Shown piece after piece: positions 8,610 to 17,605 of a DNA stretch of 64,000 nt (position 1 is the stretch's first letter; every line of letters begins with the position of its first letter). The translations under genes were made by a program, and so were the position numbers. The notes below the pieces were generated by a model. That model searched no databases. It saw only the letters and a program-made list of their open reading frames with translations, and had not been told where the DNA came from. Source of the stretch: Anaerohalosphaera lusitana (lineage in GTDB: Bacteria > Planctomycetota > Phycisphaerae > Sedimentisphaerales > Anaerohalosphaeraceae); contig NZ_CP019791.1 in assembly GCF_002007645.1 (NCBI RefSeq), positions 2,356,001 to 2,420,000 of the forward strand. The letters run 5' to 3'.

Positions 8610-11600
8610 CTATTCTTCCAGCCAGGTCGAAGCGAACATCGCTAAATCTGTCAGATTCACTATATTGTCCGCATTAAGATCCGCTCCGCCGCAGATTCCG
8701 CAATCGCCGGTGTTATAGTATTTCTTGAGCTCGGCGAACTGCCAGAGACCTTCGCCCGTGATCAGTTTTGCGATCTCGACGTTGTCTGCGAAACTGCGCC
8801 CATATCCTCCGCCTTGCTGGACACACAGCCAGAGCGGCTGTACGATATCCAGATCCTGACGTGCGGACAGGGTTACATACAACTGTTCACTCTGATTGCC
8901 TGAAAGCGGGGGCATCAGCAGGCCGCTCGTATCAAGCTGGACGGCTCCGATGTCACTGAGGAATATGCCGTCCGCTGCCGCTTCGGGCTCTCCTCCTGCC
9001 CAAAGGCTGACTACGAGCCCCTTGAAATTTGCCGAGGTCTTTTTGCCTGCCATTAGTCCGATCCTGTAATCCGATGCGGACTTGATATCGCCTGTTCTTT
9101 GATAGGCCCACTTGGAATTGCCCATTTCGAGCCAGTTTGAGCCCTCGGTGCCCTGTGGATATTCGTCCGTGTCATAGCCTGACCATACAGTGTTAACATA
9201 TGATCCGCTGTCATACCAGTCCATGACTTCTTTGACAGATGCATCGGGTTCGACTATCTGATTCTCGAAATCGCCGTTAGTAACATTCACACTGTAATCG
9301 TCAAAACCTTTCTGAAGCGTTTTAAATGTCCAGACATTTCCTGGGACAACAGTATCATCCGCGACCTCGTCAACACGCCAGAAATAGGTTTTGCCTCTGC
9401 GGACCGTAACGGCATGTGAGTTTTCCTGCTTTCTTCCCATATACTGGGATGAGGATGTCGTTGCGGCAGCTACAGCGTCATGGTCCGTGCCGAAATATAT
9501 GTCGAATTCATACCCGGAAGGCTTGCCGGGAACCCATGTAAGGGTCGTATCACTGAAGGCGCAGGTTCCGTGGTTGGCTGGTTCAGGTGCGCCGGCGGGT
9601 ATCTCATAATCTGCGGCATAAAGTTCAGCTACTTCGGCAGCACTGAGTACTTTGTTGTAGATCCGGACCTCATCCATTACGCAAGGCAGGGATGCGTTAT
9701 CATTTGAGCAGTTGAACAGGGTGAGCGGATAATAGTTTTCGATCATCCCATCAGGGATCGTGGTTCCTGCTAGCGTATTCGTGACTTCGGTATTATTGAC
9801 CCATGCGCGGAGCTTATGATTGTCTCTGTCCATGGTCATTACGAGGTGATACCACTGCCCGGTCTGCACGTTTGCGCTGGTCCGCAGGTCAGCAAGGTGT
9901 CCCTTGTATTGCGAATCGGTCTGCAGCTTGCACGCGAAGTAGAACTTGCCGTTGTCGACGCTGATGGCCCATCCGCCGCGGATGTTGTCAACTCGGCCTC
10001 TGATGACCGCGGCGCCCTTGGTGAGGATCGGGTAGTCATTATCGGGCAGTGTGTTGAATTTAACCCACAGGGATGCACTGAGGCTGTCTGTGAGCGGGTC
10101 CCCGGTGTCGCAGCGGATCCGTGCAGTTTTCGACGAATCAGTCAAGTTCTCAAGTGCGTTGCCGATGATGCCGGTGGTTGAGCCCGTTTCGAAGGGCGTC
10201 GTGCCTGAATCGAGAGATCCGTGTGTTTGATACGGACCGAGATCATGTGCTATTGAGCCGGTGGTTTCGTCGAGAGTCAGGTGAGTGGCCAGACCTGTGT
10301 TTCGCACGTATACCTTTACGAGGCCTGTACGGTTGGTCAGGCCGGTGCTGTCGCTGACGTGGTATCGAAACCTGTCAACGCCGAGATAGCCCTCTGGCGG
10401 GGTGTATCTGACAGTTCTGTCGGAAAGGATGGTAATAGTGCCGTTCCGGTCGGAGACAGAATCAACGTACGAAAGGCTGATCGTGTCACCGTTGCCGTCG
10501 TAATCATTTTCAAGCAGATTTATCTCGACGGACTCATCCTGCATCGTGTTCGCTGCATCCCACATCGCGTAGGGAGCAAGCGGGCCGCCGTATATGATCG
10601 ATGGAGCAGACGTGCCGGATGCGAGGTGGAGTTCTTCGATGGGCTTCTGGACGGTTCCTACGCCCAGCGCCGAATTTGAACCGCTCATCGTGTCGTTGAC
10701 ATCCGAATAGTGTCCGACACCGAGTCCGTGCGCAACTTCATGGCCAAGTGATCGCGAATAGGGTGACAATGAACCCACGGTCGCTGAGTGCCCATTGGGA
10801 AAGTCAGCGGTCGCAGAAAAGATACGGCCTGCCGAACCGCCGCCGCCCGGGGCCTTGAATCTCACTTTGGTATTGAAATTATATGGAGTAATTCCGTCAT
10901 TGCCCGCCCAGAAAGATTTCCATCTGTCCGGGTCGCCGCCTACTCGCACTACGACTTCGCTGATCTCCCAGGCAAGTCCCATATCACGAGCATAAAAATG
11001 GTCTGAGTCGTTGATCCGCTGCTCGCAGAAGCCGACAGCCGCAGAAATACTGCCCATGGCGACATACACGTCATTGCAGATATCTACGCCGACACGCATT
11101 TTGCGCATGTTATATTTGGGAATGATGTAGCCTGTGGGTGTTGGAGAAGTGCGGTCAGCAGTGTGTGGGATTTCGATGTTCCCCGTAGGGGGAAAGGGTG
11201 TACCATCCGGGCCGGCAAGATCTATGTCGATGTTTGTCAGTCGCAGGGTATGGTGTCTGCCTTCATTGAAATTGATGTCCAGGCAGTTGTTCTCGTCGAC
11301 CCAGCCGTTTACCTGCAAATCCGGGTCCGCATCAACATATCCGCGATATGTTCGTACCTCTGGCTGGGATACCTGGGTATAGTTAGAGCCGTCATAGGCC
11401 CATACCCTGTACCCGGGGGCACGCAGGGAACGCTTGGTCAGTATCGCATTGTCATTCTGGCCGTCACCGTTGACATCGCCGACGTTGACAGTCAGCTCGT
11501 CTGGCAAGACCCCAAAAGCAGTACCGGCAGTGTATGTGGTAATCGCCGATAACCCAAACCATGCACATAAAGCAAGAATCAACACTTTGCATTTAAACAT
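8610..11600 (-). CDS. Large secreted modular protein: metzincin-type zinc protease, LamG and dockerin-like domains
   Basis: The 996-residue protein starts with a signal peptide. Around residues 40-50 a DVNGDGQND calcium-loop motif is present. Residues 287-297 read HEVAHGLGVGH, an exact metzincin zinc-binding site (HExxHxxGxxH), followed by a Met in DTMSGSN that could form the Met-turn. Next comes a cadherin-like/tandem-95 type segment (about 350-430, with YDGNGDTISLSY and YTPPEGYLGVDRFRYHVSD), then a LamG-type sheet domain (about 440-650) and a fibronectin-like unit with YFWRVDEV. After these comes one divergent copy of the ~170-residue module shared with the neighbouring genes. A C-terminal dockerin-like calcium repeat ends in DLNADNIVNLTDLAMFASTW. 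It probably acts outside the cell on protein or glycoprotein. The protease activity is inferred only from the motif. Confidence 0.8.
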   Translation of the reverse strand: MFKCKVLILALCAWFGLSAITTYTAGTAFGVLPDELTVNVGDVNGDGQNDNAILTKRSLRAPGYRVWAYDGSNYTQVSQPEVRTYRGYVDADPDLQVNGWVDENNCLDINFNEGRHHTLRLTNIDIDLAGPDGTPFPPTGNIEIPHTADRTSPTPTGYIIPKYNMRKMRVGVDICNDVYVAMGSISAAVGFCEQRINDSDHFYARDMGLAWEISEVVVRVGGDPDRWKSFWAGNDGITPYNFNTKVRFKAPGGGGSAGRIFSATADFPNGHSATVGSLSPYSRSLGHEVAHGLGVGHYSDVNDTMSGSNSALGVGTVQKPIEELHLASGTSAPSIIYGGPLAPYAMWDAANTMQDESVEINLLENDYDGNGDTISLSYVDSVSDRNGTITILSDRTVRYTPPEGYLGVDRFRYHVSDSTGLTNRTGLVKVYVRNTGLATHLTLDETTGSIAHDLGPYQTHGSLDSGTTPFETGSTTGIIGNALENLTDSSKTARIRCDTGDPLTDSLSASLWVKFNTLPDNDYPILTKGAAVIRGRVDNIRGGWAISVDNGKFYFACKLQTDSQYKGHLADLRTSANVQTGQWYHLVMTMDRDNHKLRAWVNNTEVTNTLAGTTIPDGMIENYYPLTLFNCSNDNASLPCVMDEVRIYNKVLSAAEVAELYAADYEIPAGAPEPANHGTCAFSDTTLTWVPGKPSGYEFDIYFGTDHDAVAAATTSSSQYMGRKQENSHAVTVRRGKTYFWRVDEVADDTVVPGNVWTFKTLQKGFDDYSVNVTNGDFENQIVEPDASVKEVMDWYDSGSYVNTVWSGYDTDEYPQGTEGSNWLEMGNSKWAYQRTGDIKSASDYRIGLMAGKKTSANFKGLVVSLWAGGEPEAAADGIFLSDIGAVQLDTSGLLMPPLSGNQSEQLYVTLSARQDLDIVQPLWLCVQQGGGYGRSFADNVEIAKLITGEGLWQFAELKKYYNTGDCGICGGADLNADNIVNLTDLAMFASTWLEE

Positions 11601-11633
11601 ATAGCACCCTTAAAAAACATATCATTTGGTTTG

Positions 11634-14600
11634 TCAGCGCGCACTGCTGACTATTTTTGCCAGATCGGCCAAGTCAACTACTCCGTTCAGGTTGAAATCG
11701 CATTCGGTAAACAAAGGTGAGATCGGCTGAACGACTGAGCCGGTTCCGTCTGTAGCAAGATATGCAATTTCACTCTGTCCCAGAGCGTAGCTGTAAACTT
11801 TAAGCTCATCAATCAGAGTTGTGCCATCAAATGTGTCGGCGGACAAGACGGTTTGGCCGGCACTGGCGGGATCAAGATCGAATGTGGTGTCCTGGGCTTT
11901 TGCGATGAGGATCCCGTCGCGGTATATTGCTGCGGTGCCTGCGTCATTGTCAATTACGAATGCGTAATGTGTCCAAACCTGGCTGTCGGATTCCGTTTGA
12001 GTCGAAACCCATTGCCACTGCTCGGTCAAATGCGGATCCGGTCCCCAAGCGACGTCCGCCTGGCCTTCTTCAACAGCGATGTCACCTTTGACCCACATGG
12101 AGACGCTGATTTGTGACGTGACGGAAGCGAACAGGTCCGCTGGAAGCATGACCTGCAGGTCCTTAGAAACAGCCAGACTGCCGGAGCCCTTATAGCTGTC
12201 GGTCGACCAGTATGAGCTTGCCTGTCCCGGTTCTATGACACCGTCATTGCTGTTTGTCGAACTGTCAGCCGCAGAGGTGCCTGTCAGCTCATCGAACTGG
12301 TAGTAGCCGGCCAGTTGGGAGCCATTCGGCATGTCGGGGTTTATTGCGTAATCGTGGACAAGCCAGTCCTTTGCGAGCTCCGCGATGTCGAGCAGGTTCG
12401 TGGTGCAGTCGTCATTCAAATCGTAAGCAGGGCGGATATCCTCGCCGCAGATGCGAGCTGCGAATGAAATGTCGTCGATCAAGATGGAGCCTGCCAGGCC
12501 TTCATCCGGTTCTGCTGTGAGGCCCACCTTTGCAAGCGTAATGTTTTGCATATCGATGCCGGCATTCGTGAACTGCTCTATTGGGATGTTGATCTCATGC
12601 CAACCGCCGGTCCGGACAGGGTCGCTTGCTGTGTAGGAAGCTGTGAAGTCGTTCACGCCGTCCGACAGCGTTATGAATATCTGTGCGGGGGGATTCTGAT
12701 CCGAGCCTTTGATTGACATAGTGAGCATGTGCATGTATTCCGGCCATGCGTCGAGGGGATCGTCAAGGGTTCTTTCGACCTCAACGACCACCGGCTGGTC
12801 GCTGCTTTGCCAGTTGAGCTGCATTGCGGCCCAGTCCGTGTTAAGTTCGTGTGTGCCCTGGGAACCTGCCGTCTGCTGCCAGGCAGAAAGGAATTCGGCG
12901 TTGTCTGCATAGCTCTGGAAGTCATCGAGCTCTATCGAGTCAGGGATGATCAGTTCTTCCGTAGTGAAAGGGCAGATGTACCCCTGAATGAGTTCGTTCT
13001 GGTCATTCACCGCGTCGACCCGCCAGTAGTAGGTTGTGAGATAGTCCAGCTCGCCCGGATCGTACGGTGAAACGGCGTCGTCCACGGTGACGGTGGTTGC
13101 GGGGTCAGTAAGATTCGGGTCCGTGCCGAAGGTGAGGATGTACTTCTGCACCGTGCCTGTCATGGGCGGGGCCCATTCCAGATCAGCGTCGACATTTACC
13201 CCCTCAAGATTATATGTGGGAAACAGCATGACAGGTTCTACGGGATAACCGATGACAACGTTGTCAATGAGTGCTCTGCCGTTGCCCGAAACCTTATTGA
13301 ACTGCAGCCAGAGCGGAGCGCCTTCAACATATCCTGTGCCTGTCGAAAGTGTTACAGATTGCTGTGACGAAGCTTTTACCGCTGTTGTGGCGAACGGATT
13401 GATCACGCCTGAGTTTGCGATCTCCGTGGCTCCTACAACGGTCTGCAGGGGATTGCCGTCAGAGTAATACTGAGCATCGGTATCAATTGCCAATGCGGGA
13501 TCACCGCCTACGAGCAGGCTTACATGAATGCCGGTGAAATCCTTGCCGTCCTTTTGCCCCAGCAGGAAGTTGACCGGTATTTCCAGGTTCTCCTCATATC
13601 TTCCGATCTGCTGGTAAATCCATCTTTCATTGCCGAGTTCCGCCCAGTTGTCGCCGTAAGGCGTGTCCGGGGCAGTAGTATCAGCCTCATCTGAGATCAT
13701 AGTGTAACTGCCGGAATCGTACCAGTCCAGCACGTCAGCACTTGTTGCTGCAGGCGTAAGAACAGGATTTTCAAAGCTCGAATTTACCAGCGGAGGATCA
13801 AACAGTCCGGTGGGCACATCCGCGGCGGTTGTGAATGACCAGACATCTCCCTCGATTGCTTGCCCCTGGCCGTCTACGGTGTCTACTCGCCAGTAATAAG
13901 TTGTACTATAAGGCATAGTTCCCATGTCGTACGGCGAGACTGCAGGGTCTATCACGGTATTGCCGGGTTGAGTAAAGTCGGGATCATTGCGGTAGGTGAG
14001 GATATATTTCTGTATAGAGCCGCTTTCGGGCGGTTGCCAACGAAGATCGGCATCTCTCGCCACAAATTCGGCCCCATTTTCAGGACTCGTCAGTATGGCT
14101 TTGGGTTGATAGTTTACCTGTATATTGTCTACCAGAACCTTCTTCCTGCCTGCAGACTGCACAAGCAGCCAGAGAGGTTCCCCAGCAGTTCCGTTAGAAC
14201 CGGTACTCATAGAGAAACTGATATCAAAGCTTCCCATGTCATCCCCGTTGGGATAGTCATATTGCTGGGACTGGTCGATCATGACCGCTCCCAGATTGAC
14301 CAGCGTATCCGGCGGTACGTTGTTGTCGCTCGCATTGGCTGCAAGCGATGGATCGCCGCCGGCCCACAGGCTTATGACCAGACCGCCGTAATCCTGGCCG
14401 GCGCGTTTGCCGCTGATGAGTGAAATATCAAGAGAGATGTCCGAGTCCCACGTGCCGATCTGCTGATACATCCAGCTCTGATTGCCGAATTGCACCCAGT
14501 ATTCGCCGTAGGGCGTGTCCGGCAGCTCAGGATCGGTGTCCGATTCAAGAGTGAAATAGCTTGTCCGATGGAACCACCCGTCTGCGGTCGCATCTTCAAA

Positions 14601-14702
14601 GCTGGTGTTGACAAGCGGCGGGCTGTAAAGGCCGGCTTGTGTTGAAGAAATAACAAGAATGGCTGCAGCCAGCATAACACACATAAACGCATTTCTACGC
14701 AT
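11634..14702 (-). CDS. Large secreted modular protein with two copies of the shared module, LamG and dockerin-like domains
   Basis: The start was placed at 14702 (MRRNAFMCVMLAAAILVIS), preceded by GGGAG. An upstream in-frame ATG at 14759 would give an implausible leader. The protein then has about 1022 residues with a signal peptide. Two copies of a ~170-residue module (signature TPYGEYWVQFGNQSWMYQQI and the later LWLLVQSAGRKKVLVDN) each precede a fibronectin-like unit with YYWRVD. A further beta-sandwich region (about 620-760) follows, then a dockerin-like DLNDDCTTNLLDIAELAKDW, a LamG-like domain and a second calcium-loop motif DFNLNGVVDLADLAKI at the end. No catalytic motif was seen. Polysaccharide binding or cell-surface assembly is likely but unproven. 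Confidence 0.75.
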   Translation of the reverse strand: MRRNAFMCVMLAAAILVISSTQAGLYSPPLVNTSFEDATADGWFHRTSYFTLESDTDPELPDTPYGEYWVQFGNQSWMYQQIGTWDSDISLDISLISGKRAGQDYGGLVISLWAGGDPSLAANASDNNVPPDTLVNLGAVMIDQSQQYDYPNGDDMGSFDISFSMSTGSNGTAGEPLWLLVQSAGRKKVLVDNIQVNYQPKAILTSPENGAEFVARDADLRWQPPESGSIQKYILTYRNDPDFTQPGNTVIDPAVSPYDMGTMPYSTTYYWRVDTVDGQGQAIEGDVWSFTTAADVPTGLFDPPLVNSSFENPVLTPAATSADVLDWYDSGSYTMISDEADTTAPDTPYGDNWAELGNERWIYQQIGRYEENLEIPVNFLLGQKDGKDFTGIHVSLLVGGDPALAIDTDAQYYSDGNPLQTVVGATEIANSGVINPFATTAVKASSQQSVTLSTGTGYVEGAPLWLQFNKVSGNGRALIDNVVIGYPVEPVMLFPTYNLEGVNVDADLEWAPPMTGTVQKYILTFGTDPNLTDPATTVTVDDAVSPYDPGELDYLTTYYWRVDAVNDQNELIQGYICPFTTEELIIPDSIELDDFQSYADNAEFLSAWQQTAGSQGTHELNTDWAAMQLNWQSSDQPVVVEVERTLDDPLDAWPEYMHMLTMSIKGSDQNPPAQIFITLSDGVNDFTASYTASDPVRTGGWHEINIPIEQFTNAGIDMQNITLAKVGLTAEPDEGLAGSILIDDISFAARICGEDIRPAYDLNDDCTTNLLDIAELAKDWLVHDYAINPDMPNGSQLAGYYQFDELTGTSAADSSTNSNDGVIEPGQASSYWSTDSYKGSGSLAVSKDLQVMLPADLFASVTSQISVSMWVKGDIAVEEGQADVAWGPDPHLTEQWQWVSTQTESDSQVWTHYAFVIDNDAGTAAIYRDGILIAKAQDTTFDLDPASAGQTVLSADTFDGTTLIDELKVYSYALGQSEIAYLATDGTGSVVQPISPLFTECDFNLNGVVDLADLAKIVSSAR

Positions 14703-14784
14703 GACAAGCTCCCAAGCAATATATAGTGTATAACCGCTCATGCGGATTGGCCGTATCACCCAGTCCGACCAGGTTTTTAGTGAG

Positions 14785-14820
14785 AAAATTCCCGGAAAGA
14801 CTATTGCGCCTTTCCGGGAA
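14785..14820 (-). terminator. Terminator between two secreted-protein genes
   Basis: A perfect 11-base-pair stem (ttcccggaaag at 14789-14799 with ctttccgggaa at 14810-14820) encloses a ten-base loop. On the minus strand it is followed by TTTTCTCA. It lies 25 bases after the stop of the 14845-16821 gene, so the downstream genes from 14702 leftward probably have their own promoter or depend on read-through. Confidence 0.8.
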
Positions 14821-14844
14821 TCGATTCACAATTTAAAAAACGTC

Positions 14845-16821
14845 TTAGTTAATACAATCAGGAACGATCCTGCAATTGAGCCACTGATCAACAAAAATAG
14901 CGACATCCGCGAGATCTATTTCGCAGTCATCATTGAAGTCGTATTCAAGTCCTTCATCGTCAATACACAGCGAACCGCCCATTACGTCAGTGTATTCAAC
15001 GGCGATATCAACTGGATCGAGCCGATAGCTGTAAACCTTCAGGTCGTCAACCGCGGTATCCTCGAGTGCTCGGTCGATACCAAGCTCTTCAGTGATGTAA
15101 CGTCCGCCGACACGCAGAATAGCTTGTGACTCAAGATTGGCGGGCGTTGCGGCACCGTCAGTTGTAGCTGCCAGCAAACCGTCTACATATACAGCAGTCT
15201 GCTGAGCATCAGGGTCATAAACACCTGTGAACAGGTGCCACTGACCGTCACGCAGGTCCACTTCCAGATCGCTGGTACTTGTTGCAAGACCAGTGGTTCT
15301 CCAGCGTGCGTTGCCGTAGTAGCGGTTCAGGAACCAGTTGTAGCCCAGCTCTTCGTCCCGGCATGTCACTATGGTGCCCATGTAAGAGGTTTCGGGGCTA
15401 TTGAACTTGACCCACGCGCTTACTGTTACACCAAGGTCGTAGAAGTTGAGCTTACCAGCACTGGCGGGCATCTCAACTACGCCCGGATCATAGCCCGGAT
15501 CTTCACTGCTGTTGAACAGGAGGGCGCTGCTTCCGACAACACCAGTCGTATAGCTGATGTCCGGAACATTGGGATCCGCGGTGTTTGGATCGACGATCAC
15601 GCCGTCGCCAAGATTGCCCTGCGAATCAGCGAGGTTGTTCTCGAAATCGTACTCAGCTACAAGACGCTTTGTCATCAGCAGTGCGGGCTCGGACTCGAGC
15701 GAGTCGCCCTGACCGTTGTCAACCAGACAGGTGTAAGTGCCTTCGTCGGCCAGTGCTGCACCGCTTACAGTCAGTGTGTCAGTGTTTACGCCCGAAGCGT
15801 TAGCCGCAGTAATAGCTGCGCCGTCTTTGAGCCACTGATAATTTGTGATGTTCAATCCGCCAACTGTAAAAGTAGCGTCTTCCGTACCGTCGTCTGCAAC
15901 GAGCTGTCCCTGCGGCTGCTGGTCGAATACGGGTATCTCGGGAACTGTTTCGAAGTCCCATACATAACCCTGAATGGTTTCACCAAGATTGTTCACGACG
16001 TCTACACGCCAGTAGTACGGCGTATCATAAGGCATTGTGCCCATATCATATGGCGGTGTTACGGGGTCAACTACCGTATTGCCGGGCTCGGTGAAGTTTG
16101 GATCATTGCGGTAGGTCAGTACATACTTCTGCACTGTGCCGACAGGGGGTGCGGACCAGTCCAGATCTGCGTCGATGGGTGCACGCTGCTCACCGCTGGC
16201 AGGGTAGGGCTGGATGGCTGCTTCAGGCAGTTTGACCGATACATTGTCTACCAGTGTTTTCTGCGAGCTTGCTGACTGAACAAGCAGCCACAGAGGGTCA
16301 CCCACTGTTCCTTCGGTGCCGGTGTTGAGTGTGACAGCCACATCAAAGGTGCCCATATCATCGCCGTTGGGATAATCGAACTGCTGTGATTCTGCGACAA
16401 GAGTAGCTCCGACGACATTGACCAGGTTGTCCGGCGGTACATCATTGTCGCCCGCATCAGCCGCGACTGATGGGTCGCCGCCTGCGAACAGACTTATCTT
16501 CAGCCCGCCGTAGTTCATGCCGGCTTCTTTACCGCTGATCATTGAAATGTCCAGATACATGTCTGGTTCCCAGGTACCGATCTGCTGGAATATCCAGCTT
16601 GAATTACCGAACTTTACCCAGTATTCGCCATAGGGTGTGTCAGGTATGGTCTCCTGGGTGTCGGAATCAATAGAAAAATACCTGGTGCGATTGAACCAAC
16701 TGCCATCCCACGTATCGTTCTCAAAGCTCGGATCCGAGATGGCCGGGTCATCGAGCGTCGCCCAACACGGTGCGGCCATAAATACTGCCGCTGTCAGGAT
16801 ACAAAAACATAATCTTTTCAT
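14845..16821 (-). CDS. Secreted modular protein with shared module, Ig-like, LamG and dockerin-like domains
   Basis: The 658-residue protein starts with a signal peptide (MKRLCFCILTAAVFMAAPCWA). The shared module occupies about residues 25-205 and carries DTPYGEYWVKFGNSSWIFQQ and NYGGLKISLFAGGDPS. A fibronectin-like unit follows at about 205-305, with PYYWRVDVVNN. A canonical immunoglobulin-like domain is next at about 310-390, with NYQWLKDGAAI and DEGTYTCLVDNGQGDS. A LamG-like domain runs from about 390 to 610. The C-terminus is dockerin-like (YDFNDDCEIDLADVAIFVDQW). There is no enzyme motif. The order of domains suggests an adhesin or carbohydrate-binding scaffold exported to the surface. 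It lies between the PEP-CTERM gene and a terminator. Confidence 0.75.
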   Translation of the reverse strand: MKRLCFCILTAAVFMAAPCWATLDDPAISDPSFENDTWDGSWFNRTRYFSIDSDTQETIPDTPYGEYWVKFGNSSWIFQQIGTWEPDMYLDISMISGKEAGMNYGGLKISLFAGGDPSVAADAGDNDVPPDNLVNVVGATLVAESQQFDYPNGDDMGTFDVAVTLNTGTEGTVGDPLWLLVQSASSQKTLVDNVSVKLPEAAIQPYPASGEQRAPIDADLDWSAPPVGTVQKYVLTYRNDPNFTEPGNTVVDPVTPPYDMGTMPYDTPYYWRVDVVNNLGETIQGYVWDFETVPEIPVFDQQPQGQLVADDGTEDATFTVGGLNITNYQWLKDGAAITAANASGVNTDTLTVSGAALADEGTYTCLVDNGQGDSLESEPALLMTKRLVAEYDFENNLADSQGNLGDGVIVDPNTADPNVPDISYTTGVVGSSALLFNSSEDPGYDPGVVEMPASAGKLNFYDLGVTVSAWVKFNSPETSYMGTIVTCRDEELGYNWFLNRYYGNARWRTTGLATSTSDLEVDLRDGQWHLFTGVYDPDAQQTAVYVDGLLAATTDGAATPANLESQAILRVGGRYITEELGIDRALEDTAVDDLKVYSYRLDPVDIAVEYTDVMGGSLCIDDEGLEYDFNDDCEIDLADVAIFVDQWLNCRIVPDCIN

Positions 16822-16868
16822 GTGTTTCTCCTTAAAAAACGTTTTTTTACGCTATTACTCGTGGTAGG

Positions 16869-17531
16869 CTACGCTTTACGTCTGCGGCGAGTGATGCCGA
16901 ACAGACCTGCCGCCAGTAGTGAAATGGTTGCAGGCTCAGGTGTTACTGCTACGTTATCCACCAGCACTTTCTGCCTGCCTTGTGACTGAACAAGCAACCA
17001 CAGCGGATCGCCTTCTGTGCCGGTTGATCCTGTGTTCAGAGAGACATTAACCTCGAAGGTCCCCATGTCATCGCCGTTTGGATAGTCGAACTGCTGAGAC
17101 TCTGCGATCATGGTGGCACCAACGACGTTTACCAGATTGTCCGGTGGTACGTCATTGTCGCCCGCATCAGAAGCAAGCGAGGCGTCGCCGCCTGCGAACA
17201 GGCTTATCTTCAACCCGCCGTAGCTTTTTCCTGCTACCTTGCCGCTTAGCATGCGGATATCTAGGGACATGTCTGCTTCCCAGGTGCCTATCTGCTGGAA
17301 CATCCAGCTCTGATTACCGAACTGCATCCACATTTCTCCATAAGGTGTTTCCGGGTATGCAGGGTCGGTGTCAGATTGCAAGCCAGTGTAAGGACCTCTC
17401 TCAAACCAGCCGTCATCCCAGGTATCGCTCTCGAAGCTGGGGTCCGAAACACCCGTCAGTGCGGCACCGGCCGATGTGTTCATGCCCAAAATGAGCAATG
17501 CCAACGTGACACAAAATACTAACCTTTTCAT
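16869..17531 (-). CDS. PEP-CTERM sorted protein consisting of a single shared module
   Basis: This 220-residue protein (start at the second of two adjacent ATGs, 17531, six bases after GAGAGGG; 17534 is also possible) has a signal peptide. It then carries one copy of the ~170-residue module found in the three neighbouring proteins. The end is a textbook PEP-CTERM sorting tail: Pro-Glu-Pro, a hydrophobic helix and RRRRKA. In the family such tails are recognised by an exosortase/archaeosortase-type enzyme that attaches or releases the protein at the surface; no exosortase gene is in this window. It is the simplest member of the module family and defines the module boundaries. Confidence 0.85.
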   Translation of the reverse strand: MKRLVFCVTLALLILGMNTSAGAALTGVSDPSFESDTWDDGWFERGPYTGLQSDTDPAYPETPYGEMWMQFGNQSWMFQQIGTWEADMSLDIRMLSGKVAGKSYGGLKISLFAGGDASLASDAGDNDVPPDNLVNVVGATMIAESQQFDYPNGDDMGTFEVNVSLNTGSTGTEGDPLWLLVQSQGRQKVLVDNVAVTPEPATISLLAAGLFGITRRRRKA

Positions 17532-17605
17532 CATCTTCCCTCTCAAACAAAACAAAAAAATCAAACAACAGGGTAAAACATTATCCCTGTAACTTTACTA
17601 AAAAT

